Below are positions 11,881 to 23,831 of a stretch of DNA of 64,000 nucleotides, one piece after another. A program made the translations under genes and the position numbers. The stretch covers positions 11,741,219 to 11,805,218 of the forward strand of contig CM046341.1 in assembly GCA_025403435.1 (NCBI GenBank), written 5' to 3'. Each line of letters starts with the position of its first letter. The first letter of the stretch is position 1. The notes under the pieces were generated by a model. That model made no database searches. It was not told the origin of the DNA and was given only the letters and a program-made list of their open reading frames with translations. This DNA comes from Artocarpus heterophyllus (Eukaryota > Streptophyta > Magnoliopsida > Rosales > Moraceae).

Positions 11881-13685
11881 GAAGGATAATTTTGATGCTC
11901 ATCCTTTCTGCTCAAGTGACAGATTGATTGTTGTTCACAACACTTCTCAAGTTCAAACGAATGTTGAGCAACCGATCATTGAAGTTCCACAAGTTGCTGA
12001 TAATAATGTAGTAGATCAAGTTGTTCATGAAATGCTGAAAATTGTTGAACAGTTGAACAACATGTTCCTCAAGAAAATGTTGATACAACATTAAGAAGAC
12101 CTACTAGAATAAAGAAGTCAACAATTCCTAGTGATTGTGTTGTGTCTCTGTAAGAGTCTGACTACAACATTAGAGCTAAAGGTGATCCTGAGACTTTTTT
12201 TACAAGTCATGACTTGTAAAGAATAAAATTTGTGGCTCAACACCATAAAAGATGAGATGAATTTTATGACATCTAATGGAGCTTGGGATCTTGTTGAATT
12301 ACCCAATGGTACAAAATATATAAGGTGTAAATGAGTCAAAAACTCATTAGACAACATTAAAAGATATAAAGCAAAACTTGTCATTAAAGAATTCACTCAA
12401 AGAGAAAGAATCGATTACAAAGAGACCTTTTCTCTTGTATCTATGAAAGATTCTTTTCATACCATTATGGAATTAGTTGTACATTTTAACTTAGAGATGC
12501 AACAAAGGGATGTGACAATGGCTTTTCTCAACTTTTCTCAATAGAGATCTAGAAGAAGAGGTTTATATACAACAAACAGAAGGATTTTCCTCTAGTGATA
12601 GTAAGCATTTAGTGTGCAAGCTTAAGAAATCCATATATGGATTGAATAGTATTTAACATTTCATGATGTTATCTTTTCATCTAGATTTGTAGAGAACATT
12701 GTGGATCAATGTATATAGAAGCAAATTTTATTTTCTTATTTTATATGTGGATAATATTTTACTTGCAACTAATGACAAGGATTTGCTACATGAAGGATAT
12801 GGGTGATGCATCTTATGTCATTGGCATAAAAATCCATAGTGACAGATTTAGAGGTATTTTAGGTTTGTCTTAAGAGATCTATATCAACAAAGTTTTAGAA
12901 AGATTTCAGATAAAAGATTGTTCACCAAGTATAGCTCACGTTGTGAAGGTTGATAAATTTAATTTGAACTAGTGCCCCAAAAATGATTTTGAAATAGAAC
13001 AAATGAAAAACATTTCATATGCTTCAGTAGTTAGAAGCCTAAAGTATGCTCAGGTCTGCACAAAGTTTGACATTGCATTTGCCGTGGAAATGTTAGGAAG
13101 ATATCAGCGTAATCTAGGTATGGACCACTGGAGAGCTACAAAGAAAAGTGAAGAGATATCTTTAGAGAACCAAAGATTATATGCTTACGTATAGACGGAC
13201 TAAAAATCTGGAGGTAATTGGCTACTTGAATTCAGACTTCACTAGCTATGCTGATCCATGAAAATCATCTAGGTACATTTTTATGTTTGCCAGTAGAGTT
13301 GTATCTTAGAAAAGCACAAAGTAGACTTTGACTACTACTTCCACCATGGAGCCTAAGTTTGTATCTTGTTTTGAGGTAACCTGGCATGGTGTATGGACAA
13401 AGAGTTTCATTTTTAGGCTTAGAATTGTAGATTTGATTTCTAGGCCATTTTTGATATATTGTGATAATTTAACTACAATTTTATGGCTAAAGACAACAAA
13501 AGTAATAGTTGAAGCAAGCACAACGCCATTAAGTATTTGGCTATAAAAGAACGTGTTAAAGATAAAACAGTGGTCATTGAACACGTTAGTACTAAATTAA
13601 TGATAGCTGATTCTTTGACAAAAGGCATGCCACCATTCAAATTTAAGGATCGTGTAGAAAGTATGAGAATTGGTTCTTTTGTGTA
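11864..13685 (+). pseudogene. Copia pol remnant (RT and RNase H)
   Basis: Reading across frames gives the copia landmarks in order. A linker with RRPTRIKKSTIPSD lies near 12092-12140. The start of the reverse transcriptase region (DEMNFMTSNGAWDLVELPNG) is near 12251-12310, and TFSLVSMKDSF is near 12425. EEVYIQQTEGFSS is near 12557, then the LYVDNILLATND version of the YVDD catalytic block near 12740 (the second Asp reads Asn). SYASVVRSLKYAQVCT is near 13015, and the RNase H end with HVSTKLMIADSLTKGMPPFKF is near 13580-13640. Stops and frameshifts occur throughout, including loss of sequence between 12650 and 12790. It is a dead copy. Confidence 0.7.
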
Positions 13686-14400
13686 ATTTTCGTTACAAGA
13701 ACGGATATTGTTATCAATGAAACTCTGTTTTAGTTATAATGTTTTCTCATATTTAATTTTCATTGTGTACACAGTAATTTATTTTTTTTGAGAAACATTA
13801 TTAAGTTTGGACTTAGAATAAACATAAGGTTTATTCATTAAATATTAAGAGACCTAATATATTGTGATATATGAAAGATATTACTCGCTTTTAAAGGATC
13901 TATCGCTATGATTTGTGTGTTTTATTTCTTATGGCGGTAAATAATGGAATTTATAGGCTAAGTGGGAGAATGGGAGTGCTTCTTGCACTAATAAATGCTA
14001 TATACACTTATATTAAAAATCCTATTATTTAGAAGTGCTTTATGCACTAATATTATTAAGTGGCCCATAATTTTTGTTTTGGTCAGTTATGGTCTTTGGC
14101 CATGGACTGTATGATGGACACAGTTAATAAAAGGCTATATGTTTGGATCCTTGTTTCTTTTACTCTCTCAACCTTCAGTATTGCATCATCATTTGGAGTT
14201 TGAGGAAGAAATGGAAGCTCTCAAACTTGGTGCAACGAAGAAGAAGGCAACAAGTTCTGAAGTAGTGGAACCAAGACGCTGCAGAAGCTCGGTCTTGCAC
14301 AGTGAACATCAATGGTCGGAGGTAACATTAATCCTCGTTTCTGCTTTTGATCTTTTATGCTTATCGTTTATTGCATATCTAGATTATATTTAGTCTAACA
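11881..14400 (+). mobile_element. 5'-truncated Ty1/copia retrotransposon
   Basis: A remnant with the 3' part of a copia pol gene (11881-13685), a gap, a polypurine tract (AAGTGGGAGAA at 13960-13970) and a 3' LTR (13971-14400). The gag, protease, integrase and 5' LTR are absent. Multiple stops and frameshifts make it non-functional. The order of reverse transcriptase and RNase H, both downstream of integrase, is the copia order. Confidence 0.7.
13971..14400 (+). repeat. Putative 3' LTR of the copia remnant
   Basis: Begins TGGGAGTGCTT straight after a purine-rich tract and ends in TTTAGTCTAACA. A TATA-like AATAAAAGGCTATATG lies near 14126, followed by a pyrimidine-rich leader. The 430-bp length is normal for copia. 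There is no second LTR to compare with, so the ends are a judgement. Confidence 0.5.
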
Positions 14401-15426
14401 ATTTTTAGATGGAAATCTAAATGAAAATCCAATTTCTATCAATTACAAGTTCAAAGATGTAGTCCTATTAGTGTTGGACAAAATTTTGCACCAAAGAACA
14501 TTGATATTGATTGTTAACTGTCATACACACTTGGCATGTACATAGGTTATCTGTAAAGGTTTTAAAAAAAATAATAAACAAGTTAAATTAACTAACCAAA
14601 AATATTGGTTGCTTATTTGGTTTAATTTGATCGGTTTGAAAATTTATTTATTTTATTGATATCATTAGTGGTTTTAGATATTTTAAACCACATAAATCGA
14701 CCAAACTGATCCAAAATTCTTCTATCATCACCTTTTTAAAAACATTTCGTATGCTTCTAATATTTCTATCCATTTTCATGCATATTTTCTTCGTTATATT
14801 TTAATGTTATTCATCTTTTCATAGTTTTAAGTAAAATTTGAAATAGTTAAAAGTTCTAAAAAATTAATCGTTAATTTAACAATATCGACTTAGATATTTT
14901 TATATGTCAAGATTTATTTCAATTATGAACCTAAACCTACCAAACCGATTATACATGATTCATAATTTTAGTTTGGTTCGTTGTTTTTCCTTTCAAGCCT
15001 AGATGTCTCTCTTGGATCTTGTTTGAGTCTAATTTTGTACACTTCATTTTATTATCTTTTTTGTCACCGTGTATACCCTTGTTCACGCTCTCGATCATCT
15101 ATTGTCCTTTATTTCAAGAGATCAATTCGATTAGTTGGACAAATTATCAATAAGAACACACAATCCCCACCTTCCCCACTCCTTCTTTTTCTATTATATG
15201 GTTAGCCAAAGTGTTATTAGTAGGGTTGCCAAAAGACTCAAAATTCTTCTCGGAGGGTCCTCAAAGAGCCGATTATGAAAGGCTCTTTTATGTGTGTTCT
15301 TCTTTCTTAGCCCTTAATCAACCAACCACCATTCTAGATCTCAGGAAAAAAAATAAAAATCCCACTATAGATATCCTTTAAGCTATATTGTGCATGTTCT
15401 TACGCAAAAAAATGAAAATTACTTAT
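14401..15426. other. AT-rich spacer
   Basis: Non-coding. The 14590-14970 part repeats TTTGGTTTAATTTGATCGGTTTG-like words on both strands (for example AAATCGACCAAACTGATCC near 14695), a pattern common in decayed plant transposons, but no ends can be set. Confidence 0.45.
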
Positions 15427-15543
15427 GGGCTATTTGAAAGAATGGTTGGGACCATCAATCACAACTGTGAATAATGTAAAACTCTCAAATGTTATAATTA
15501 AATGTAAAAAGTTGCTACAGCCTACAGTGTAAGGCTCTCATAT

Positions 15544-18060
15544 TGTAACGCCCCTATATGGGGGTTAACAGTTTTTAATGAGATAAAATAAAAAAATAAA
15601 TAATAAAAGTAAAACCTTAAAAATAAAATTTGCCCGGGACTTAAATGAAAACTCTCAGCTCAAAAATAAAAATATAAACGATAAATAAACCACAGTTTTA
15701 ATGTAGCACCTTAAATTTAATAATATAAACTGTTGTCATTATCATTTTAACCCTCAACACATTATAATACAGTCACAGAAAGTAACAATTGATGCTTACA
15801 TTATCATGAAGAACATTCTCAACAATTGAAGCAGTCCCAATGTAATATAGCTACATCACTTCCTCAACTATATTTCTCGTAGCCACCTCACACTTAGTGA
15901 GTCCTGAAAAGATATAAACATAAGGGAATGAGCAACACTATGCTCAGTAGAGAAAGCCATTACTCACCTTTAGGTTTTTATCATTACCACATTAAAATCT
16001 ACATGGTTAGTAAGTCACATCATATTCCAGATTATGAGGTTTATTATGATCACATCTTATGGATACCGTAGTTAATCATTACCAAGTGTCATAATTACAC
16101 ATTTATACAAATATTACCAATCATCATTGTTCCTAGGTATCCATGTTAAATTGAGTATCACTCAACTCATCGAAACCCAAATGGGCGCACTTGATCACCC
16201 TATAAACATTCCAAGGGTGTTCCGGTGAGGGGACATCAAGCCCCGAGTCCTCACCAAATCAATTCCTGTACAGTGTGTTCTGGGACTTTCAACCCAAGGA
16301 AGCGTCATCGCCTTCCCCCTACTTTACCTTTTAGGGTATTCATGCCCAAGGACGTAACCGTCGCCCTCTTCATGTCTCACAATTTCTCTATATTGAATCA
16401 TTATCAATAGAGTTAGTTTTCCTAACCATGCTTCTCAATTTATAACATGTGTCAATTCATTATGTTCCTCGCCGTACAATACAAGACGAGTCCATGTCAT
16501 AGTTTCATATGTGATAATCATATAATATCAGTTCAACATAGATATATATATATTGCGGCAAAACAATCAATTTTAATTCTATAAAAACCTCACAAAAGAT
16601 GAGTAATAGAATCCCTACCTTTCAAGCTTATCAACAGTCTCTTAATCCTGGAATCAATTAACGTTAGCTCCATACTCCCTTGATCTTGAACTCCAAGCAA
16701 AACAGATCCAGTTGTATCTCGCTGTATCTACGAAGCATCCTCTGTAGTGCTCCTCGAGCGACTATGAATGGCTAGGAATGCTTCCTGGAGATCATACATT
16801 CTTGAAAACGTCATTCTGGACTCCGATACTGCTGTTTGAATCGCCTCGATTCGCGTGCAGTCGGTACCGGATGATTTTCATCGGAGTGGAATTTGCTCGA
16901 ACGGAGGTCACCATTGCATCCAGAGCATCGAAACGAGTCGGGAGGCCGTCTCGGATCTTCGATCGGAGGTCCGGATCACAAAATCCCATTTTGGCCTTTG
17001 ACTGGCCGTTGACCGGCGTTGACCACCGTTGACCGGCGGCGGTTGGCTCCGTTGAGGGCTGAGCTCGAGCCTACCCCCCCTAATTCGACCCTTCTGAGTC
17101 CAATGGCGTGGTCAATTTCACCCAATTCGACCTCTAACATAGCAAATCGAAGACGGAATTCACGGCCACAACCGGCGGCTCCGATCTCCTATCTCCGGCG
17201 GAGATACCGTGAAATTGAGGTGGGGGAATTGTTCCCCGACCTCCTCTGAGTATTTCACCTATGGTGGGGCAGCTCAAAATTGCGTGGAACGGCGGCTCCA
17301 CCTAGCTCCACGGCGGTGCACGACGGAGATGCCGTTCTCCGTCCTCCGGCCATCATTTCGTGCAATTGAGGTATCGAATTTCTTCCTCTCGGTCCTCTGA
17401 AGATGTTTGTGCCTTCAATTTGGCACAAAACGGCCTAAAATGGCCAACCCAACCTCACCCACAGCGACGGTGGCAGGCGTCTTCGTTCTCCGGCGATGGG
17501 CGGCGGAATGGAGCAATTGACCGAGGGGTCTTGCTCGCCGTCGCCCTCTGATCATTTTGGCACCGGCGGTGTGCCACACCGCTGCCATATGCGGCGGCTC
17601 CGACGGCGGCTCCACGGCGGCGACGGGGCAGCTCCGGCGAAGCTGTTCCAGCCAGAATTGAGCTGGGAAATTGGTACCATCTTGTTCCTCTCCTCACACT
17701 GAGTTCATAGACACCAAACTCACGTCAATTGGTGGTCGGACGGCAGAGAAACGACGTCGGGAAAATATGGGTTTCACCGCCACTTTGGGCGGCGCGTGAG
17801 CCCTCCTCCGGCGGTGTTTTGGGTGGCACGACACCTCGTTGGACTCAGCTCAACGAGAGCTTCCCACTGGTATAGGAGGTGTCGAAAAATAACGCCGAAA
17901 TCTCAAACGAGATTTGAGGAGAAAGAGAGAAAATTCTAGAGAGAGAAAGAGGAGAGAGAAAGAGGAGAGTTTCTCTCAATTTTCTGATTTGATTTTTTAT
18001 ACATATACTAAAAATTAATCTAATTACCTTAATACCCTTAGGAGAATAACGGGTGTCACA
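15544..18060 (-). mobile_element. Solo LTR 2 (gypsy/chromovirus-like), inverted
   Basis: A 2517-bp sequence whose + strand starts TGTAACGCCC and ends GGGTGTCACA, flanked by perfect CATAT duplications (15539-15543 and 18061-18065). It is the reverse complement orientation of solo LTR 1. About 1.15 kb at the left (15544-16690) and about 80 bp at the right match solo LTR 1. The 16690-17980 core is unrelated to that copy and is strikingly GC- and CpG-rich compared with everything around it. No internal domain adjoins. Four WRKY-type boxes cluster at 16998-17034. Overlapping short frames in the GC-rich core have no recognisable domain. Confidence 0.8.
16998..17034 (+). promoter_or_regulatory. Four W-box-type motifs at 10-11 bp spacing
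   Basis: TTGACT at 16998 is followed by TTGACC at 17009, 17019 and 17029, all on the same strand and about one helical turn apart. TTGAC(C/T) is the core bound by plant WRKY factors. They lie in the unique core of solo LTR 2. Whether they drive anything is unknown. Confidence 0.5.
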
Positions 18061-18345
18061 CATATGCTACAGTTCTCAAACCAAAACTGTTGGTTCCAAT
18101 TTTTCTTTCAAACGGCCTATAAAACATAATAAACAAGCTCTCGTGGTGCCAATAGGGAAAGAAAGTAAATTTGAAATAAATACATATAACTTTGTCAACA
18201 AAATAATGAGAATTTTTTTGTCTCTTTAGTTAAATGTATTTTTCTCTCTATAGAGAAAAATTGGTTCCAGGCATAACATAACAGTAAAACCACATCCGAC
18301 TTCACCAAATGAAAAGTTCAACTTATCCCCACCTCCAAGTAAAAA

Positions 18346-18390
18346 AGAGAAGAAGAAGAAGAAGATGATGATGATGATGAAGAAGAAGAC
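18346..18390. repeat. GAA/GAT microsatellite
   Basis: Runs of AGA/GAA triplets, then GAT triplets, then GAA again. Confidence 0.85.
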
Positions 18391-19671
18391 TTTCCATATA
18401 TTAGCTTCATACTTGATGTTTCAATGTTGAGTTTTTAAGTTCATACATATACTCCTCTAAGATATTTAGTTATTATTAAATAACTATTTTGTATTAAATT
18501 TAATCTTCTCTCTTCGGTCTTGTTATTTTTCTTTCAAAATGATAGTTTTGTAAGACTATTTTCTCATTTATAAATACATTTCCTCAACTTTTATTTTATT
18601 TTATTTTATTGTTTTTTCTAACGTTTTATAACGGGAAATTATAGAATGGAATCCCTTTAAGAAAAAAAACCTATAAAGGAATCACCCATTGAACTCCGTC
18701 ATGAGTTTTCAAAGGGATTCTCCTCCTCTAAATCACCGATCAACAGAAGGAGAATCATGTGATCTCGATCACATGTTGCATTGCGTGCTCTTGACTATAA
18801 ATTTAGAGCGGATCAATCATTGCCACTCGATTTAAATCAATATTATCTATCATGTATGAATCCATCTTTATATTCAATATTGAAGTAAAAATATACAATA
18901 TTTGTTTTATTTAAAATTCTCCTTACAAACACGTAAAAAAATGGCAAGATTCTTTTATTTTTTGTTGTTGTTGTTGTTGTTTTTTTTTTTTTTCAAAAGA
19001 AGTTTTGAAAGTTAGCAATATCAAGCTCTACTTAATTTGGGGCTTCATATCTTAACTTATTACTTAATAAGTTTACTTAATTATTCTCAACTAATTGTAC
19101 CAACTGAAATAAACTCGTGAATTACTCTATCTAAATTAATTAGGAGGAATGTAAGTTGAGATTAAAGTTGAAGTCATGAAATGAATTTTTTTGCCTAGTT
19201 TTATTCATCCTTGCTATGATCATTTCTGAGAGTTTATTATACTATTATTGTGTTATATTAAAGGTGTTTACTTTACTAGATCTTTTTTACAATCAAAAGC
19301 ACAATAATAAATATTATAAGTAAGCAATAAGTAGGGAATGAAATTTGAAAATAATGGCTAGGTAAATGATTATGTCCGGTGGTTTTTCTAGAAATAGTTT
19401 GCTCTTGTAGGAAAAGAATCATGTGAATTTTTAAATTGTGTGTTTTTCTTTAAAGCTCATTTTTAAATTCTGTGGCTCGCACGGTTTTTTTTTTTTTTTT
19501 CTAAAACGAATTCACACATTTTTAAGATTATAGAGCACATAATTGTTTTTTTTTTGTCCGTCCGGCAAGTGGAGTAAAATATTTGTTATAGAATTTAGCC
19601 TTAATTTAGCATCTCAATTGAAACCCAAAAAGCTTTCAATAGTCACACTTAAAAAAAATAAAAAAATTACT

Positions 19672-19745
19672 ATAATATAAAGCTCTCACATATTACTGAT
19701 ATCAAACTAATAGTTTTAGTTCTAACCACTCTCAGATACCCTATT
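19672..19745. mobile_element. MITE family A, fragment
   Basis: Carries ATAATATAAAGCTCTCACAT and TTTTAGTTCTAACCACTCTC, the core and sub-terminal words of family A, but only one side is recognisable. Confidence 0.4.
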
Positions 19746-21424
19746 AAATGGATTAAATTAGCTTTATTTTTGTTAATATCCTTTGAGACCTTGCATGGGA
19801 GCCAGCCACATATATAATTGCTTCCCTGGCCTCTTTTCTTCTTTTTTCTACCATATGTGGTCAAACTGTTATTATTGTACCTTAATTTGAAGAACAATCA
19901 TTTGTTCAAAAAGAAAAAGAAAAAAAAAGGACCTATCGTAGTAAAAATGACCGGCCTACAATCTTACCATATACGCACGGAATTCTAAGCAAAGCAACAT
20001 ATTATACATTGATAACATTCTTGTAAGAAAAAACAATAACATTTGCCAATGCATTTAAAAAAAAGGACCATTTGGTATTATTTTTAAAATAAGTGAAAAT
20101 ATTTTTATTTTAAAAAATAAGAATTTTTTAAAAATTATGCTGAAAGTATTTTTAAAATTTTTGCTTTAAAAAATGTGTAAAAATATTTTCAAAAATTCTA
20201 AGAACAAAAACCAATGGGGCCAGAAAATTTACCATGATCCTAAATCTGATTTATCTTTTTTTACGTTTTACTTTGGTAACTTTCTTTTGTTAAGTTTGAA
20301 TAGTAGCAGTTTGAATAGAAGCAGTCGTGGTTCGTAGCATGTCACTCATGGTAATTGCTAAATACTTGGTAAGTTAAGTCGTGTAACTTATTTATTTTAT
20401 TTATTTGCGAGCATGCATAATTAGCAACAGATAAATATTTTATATTTTTTGGCTTAAAAATGTTAAAATCATTTACTCGTTGGCGTATAAAATGAGCTTT
20501 CAATAGTAGTCTATACGTTCGATTTATTTATTTATGTGTTATTGTCACATGATAGTGTATTCACAAGGGACCGAAAATGTCTTCCAACTTACCCAAACAA
20601 AAATGCAAAAATAAATACTTAGCAAAAATGGTGTTATCACCATTAAAATTTTTAGTTAAAAATAGATTATTATAAGATAAGGTTGCTAAGGTTATAAGTT
20701 TCCATTTTAAATACTTTTATTTTATGATTGAGTTATATGTGGTTTAATTGTTCATTCTTTCTGGTTTATGCATTGTAAATCTACAATTAAATTTTCAAAG
20801 AGGCTTTAATCATGTTAGCACCATGACCATGAGTCTAATCGCCGGAGAAAAAAAAGGTACGAAGAACTAGAGTGAGAAAAAACCATACAAAACAAGCATT
20901 GGCAATCTAACGCTCAAATCAACAGAGTGATTGATGACTAAAAAGGCGTACATAATCTCATAAAACATGAATTTTTATAATAGAAAGAAGATACAGTTTA
21001 GAAGGGGTTTTACGATTCTCTTAGCATCATCATAGGCCTTGATCTAGTGGCAGTCCTTATCTTGAGTTAGTTAAAGAGTATTCGAGAAGAAAGTTGGAAC
21101 TTAAATATTAAAACACGTGAAAGTTTTACATTATAGACAATTGGAACTAATAAGTTCTAACTTGTTTTCCAAGCACACTTTTAAACTTGAGTGAATGATG
21201 TTGAAATGATGTTGACTCAAATAAAAATGAAGATTGGTCTCAGGATATGATTGGATTTTCTGCTGGTAAAGTTGTAAATATCAATGTGAAGCTTTTCTTA
21301 CATTGATTTCTCATGTTTATTGTTGACGTTAAGATTTAGTTGTCATTAATAAATATTAAGATTTAGTTGTCATTAACAAATGTTGTCAATTTTATGTTCT
21401 AGTCGAGTAAGAATATGTAGGATG

Positions 21425-21675
21425 TCTTGGAGAGCTGTTTAAACTTTAGAGTTTTTATCATAACAGTGTAAAGCTCTTATATGTTATAATATAAAACAAA
21501 AATATATTACAATATAAAGCTCTTGTATAATATGCAATATGCGGTTTAAAATTTTAAACTTTTCTTCTACTCTTATATATTATAATATAAAACAAAAATA
21601 TATTACAATATAAAGCTCTTGTATAATATGCAATATGCGGTTTAAATTTTAAACTTTTCTTCTAAACACTCGAAT
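21425..21675. mobile_element. MITE family A, copy 5, with internal tandem duplication
   Basis: Starts near GGAGAGCTGTTTAAAC and ends near CTTCTAAACACTC. A ~95-bp internal part containing TTATAATATAAAACAAAAAT and AATATGCGGTTTAAA occurs twice in tandem (21474-21569 and 21570-21664) with very few differences, so the duplication is recent relative to the element. Confidence 0.55.
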
Positions 21676-21833
21676 GGAGTGCACTTAGTGCACTTTGGTC
21701 TTCACGGGCTTGCATAGTTATCTCTTATGGTTATATAACAACCTCGTAGTCGACCATAATATGGTAGACTAGTCACGCGTTATACTTTATGTTTAATTGG
21801 TCGATTTGACACATGGGTTGCTTTTGTAATTCC

Positions 21834-22050
21834 CAAAAGGTGTTTTGAGTTAGAATTAGGGTTAGATTTAATTTTGGTTAAAAATAAAATAGTATGCGAG
21901 AGCTTTATATTATAGTAATTTTTTGCTTTTTAATGTATTATGTGAAAACTTTACACTATTGTAACTTTTTTATTTTTTATTGTAGCATGTAAGAGTTTTT
22001 CACTGTTCAATTTAAAATTTATGAGTTATAACTCATCTTGTCAAACACTT
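21834..22050. mobile_element. MITE family A, copy 6
   Basis: The left end AAAAGGTGTTTTGAGTTAGAAT and the right end GAGTTATAACTCATCTTGTC then AAACACTT are roughly complementary. The core has GAGAGCTTTATATTATAG and TTGTAGCATGTAAGAG in the orientation opposite to copy 1. Confidence 0.55.
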
Positions 22051-23200
22051 TATAACTCATTAAATGTCCCACTAATATTATTTTAACAAATTATCCAAAT
22101 TTAAGAATTTGAACATACGATAAATACTAAATACTAGAATTACTTAAGCAATTAATGGGAATTCAAAAGTAGAATCATGTTCGTTTAGAAATACAAAGAG
22201 TAATCGGTTTGATTGATAGTCGTTTTATCATTCTATGTGATGCTTAAATCTTTTATACACATCTGCACATATAGATAGATGCTTGTGTATTGTTTCCTTA
22301 GTTTTTATAAACCTTATCACATCATTTTTATTTGGAACAATAAAAGAAACGTTTAGATTTTTAAAACTTTTTGAAATAAATATCATATTTTTTGAAAATA
22401 TTTATAGTAAATGATGGAAAAAGAAAATTTATCTCTATATTCTTTTACTCCTAGTAAATAGATAAGTAAAAAAATATTTGCCCAACGAATTTTCTATTTA
22501 CTGTTATTTATTACAAATATTTTAAAAATCTGCTATTTACTTTATAATTTTTGAAAAAATCACATTTCTTACAATTTCTATTTTTTGGTCAAAAAAATCA
22601 CATCATATTTGTATTAAACAAAATTTTTTATGTGAGATTAAAAAAAAAAATCTTCAAACTGAAATTAGTGTTCCTAATGCATATATGAAAAATAACATAA
22701 TTTATTGGTCGGAGAAACCTGCATATGGGAAAAAGTTACTTAAATACAATCAACTGAAAAAAATCTACAATGCCTAGTATTTAAATACGTATTTGATACT
22801 AATTATAGTTGTATTAACCCTAAAAGGAAAAAAAAAAACCACAAATTGACCTCAATAGTGAGTATAAGATCGATTAAATATTAACGTACACCTTAAAAAA
22901 ATTACCAGTTGAATTCATCGTGAAAACAACGTACTTTAGTTACATGCATGATATTATTTATTTCATTTCGACAACAAAAATAGGAACTTCCTTGATAAGA
23001 AATAATATCTCACTGCATTTTTTTGAAAAAGAAAAATGAAGAATTGATAAATAAATGATATTTAAGAACGCTAATAAAAAACCTAGGTTTGTTACGTTTG
23101 TACTTTGTATAAACGTACTTTGTATGATAGTAATTAGAAGGGAACGACCCGGCAGCAGCACTACCGACAAGAACAGACGGGGGCACAATCCGTAAATACA
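22051..23200. other. AT-rich spacer upstream of the myosin gene
   Basis: No coding sequence. Composition becomes more GC-rich after about 23140, where the myosin promoter-proximal region begins. Confidence 0.5.
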
Positions 23201-23343
23201 TGAACGGTGAGAGGGTAATATCGGTAGTCCATAGTTTGTGTTCAGTTTACGCGTTCACGTTGCGTGCTTTTCTGCCAGAGCCAATTTTGTCAAACATACA
23301 AACAAACATACAAACAAACAAAGAGAGAGCGAAAAATACAGAG

Positions 23344-23379
<36 letters not shown>

Positions 23380-23831
23380 CCAAACAGGCGGCCACCAAAT
23401 TCCGGCGAGAAAAATCGAAGGAAAACGCGAGAAAATAAGGGAAAATAGTCTCGGACAGTGTTCCCTCGCATTCGGTGACGATTTCAGCTTCGCCGTTGTT
23501 GCCGCCTTGCACCGGCATTTTCTTTCTTCTTCGCCCACATTTTTGTGTTTTTGTTCCTGGAATACCGGATTCTCTTCGGAGTTCATTGGAAGCTCTCGAG
23601 AGTTAGAGCGAGAAACCGGAGCTCTGTCGAACTTTGGCGGATTATCGGACCCCAAACTCGGCATAAGGCTTGAGAAATCGTGATAAAGATGGACCTTTTT
23701 TGCGTGAAAAAGTGCCGAGGGATTGATAAAACCCTATGATTTCGTTGGCATTGGGTGGTGCTTGTTGCTGACGGAATCTAGGGTTGAGCAGCTTAGCCTC
23801 CGATCTGAATCTGATAAATTATTGTTGAGCA
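23201..23831 (+). promoter_or_regulatory. Myosin XI promoter-proximal and 5' leader region
   Basis: The segment before the start codon changes from AT-rich to balanced composition. It contains CAAA/CATA repeats (23291-23321) and a purine (GA)n tract (23341-23379), common in plant 5' leaders. A TATA box and start site could not be fixed. Open frames here (up to 139 codons at 23264-23683) lack known domains and probably reflect the low-complexity leader; one could act as an upstream ORF. Confidence 0.5.

Larger units (their letters stand above)
15427..18118. mobile_element. MITE family A, copy 3, split by solo LTR 2
   Basis: The left half 15427-15543 (GGGCTATTTGAAAGAATGGTTGG, then ATAATGTAAAAC and TATAATTAAATGTAAA) and the right half 18061-18118 (GTTGGTTCCAATTTTTCTTTC, AAACGGCC) form one MITE with complementary ends. 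The solo LTR interrupts it and duplicates CATAT from the MITE. The MITE was therefore there before the LTR element. Confidence 0.65.
18119..21424. other. AT-rich intergenic DNA
   Basis: No gene seen. It contains a GAA/GAT microsatellite at 18346-18390, a (GTT)n run at about 18961-18990, a MITE A fragment at 19672-19745 and an AT-rich partial palindrome at about 20075-20205 with TTTGGT and ACCAAT at its ends that may be another decayed MITE. Confidence 0.5.

Noticed and set aside
8314..18060. The two LTRs as the ends of one full retrotransposon containing the copia remnant
   Set aside because: They are inverted to each other and each has its own 5-bp duplication; the sequence between is copia, a different superfamily from that suggested by the LTRs.
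23264..23683. A 139-codon frame as a separate gene ahead of myosin
   Set aside because: Its start is encoded by CAAA and GA repeats of the leader, there is an equally long frame on the opposite strand, and no domain is visible.
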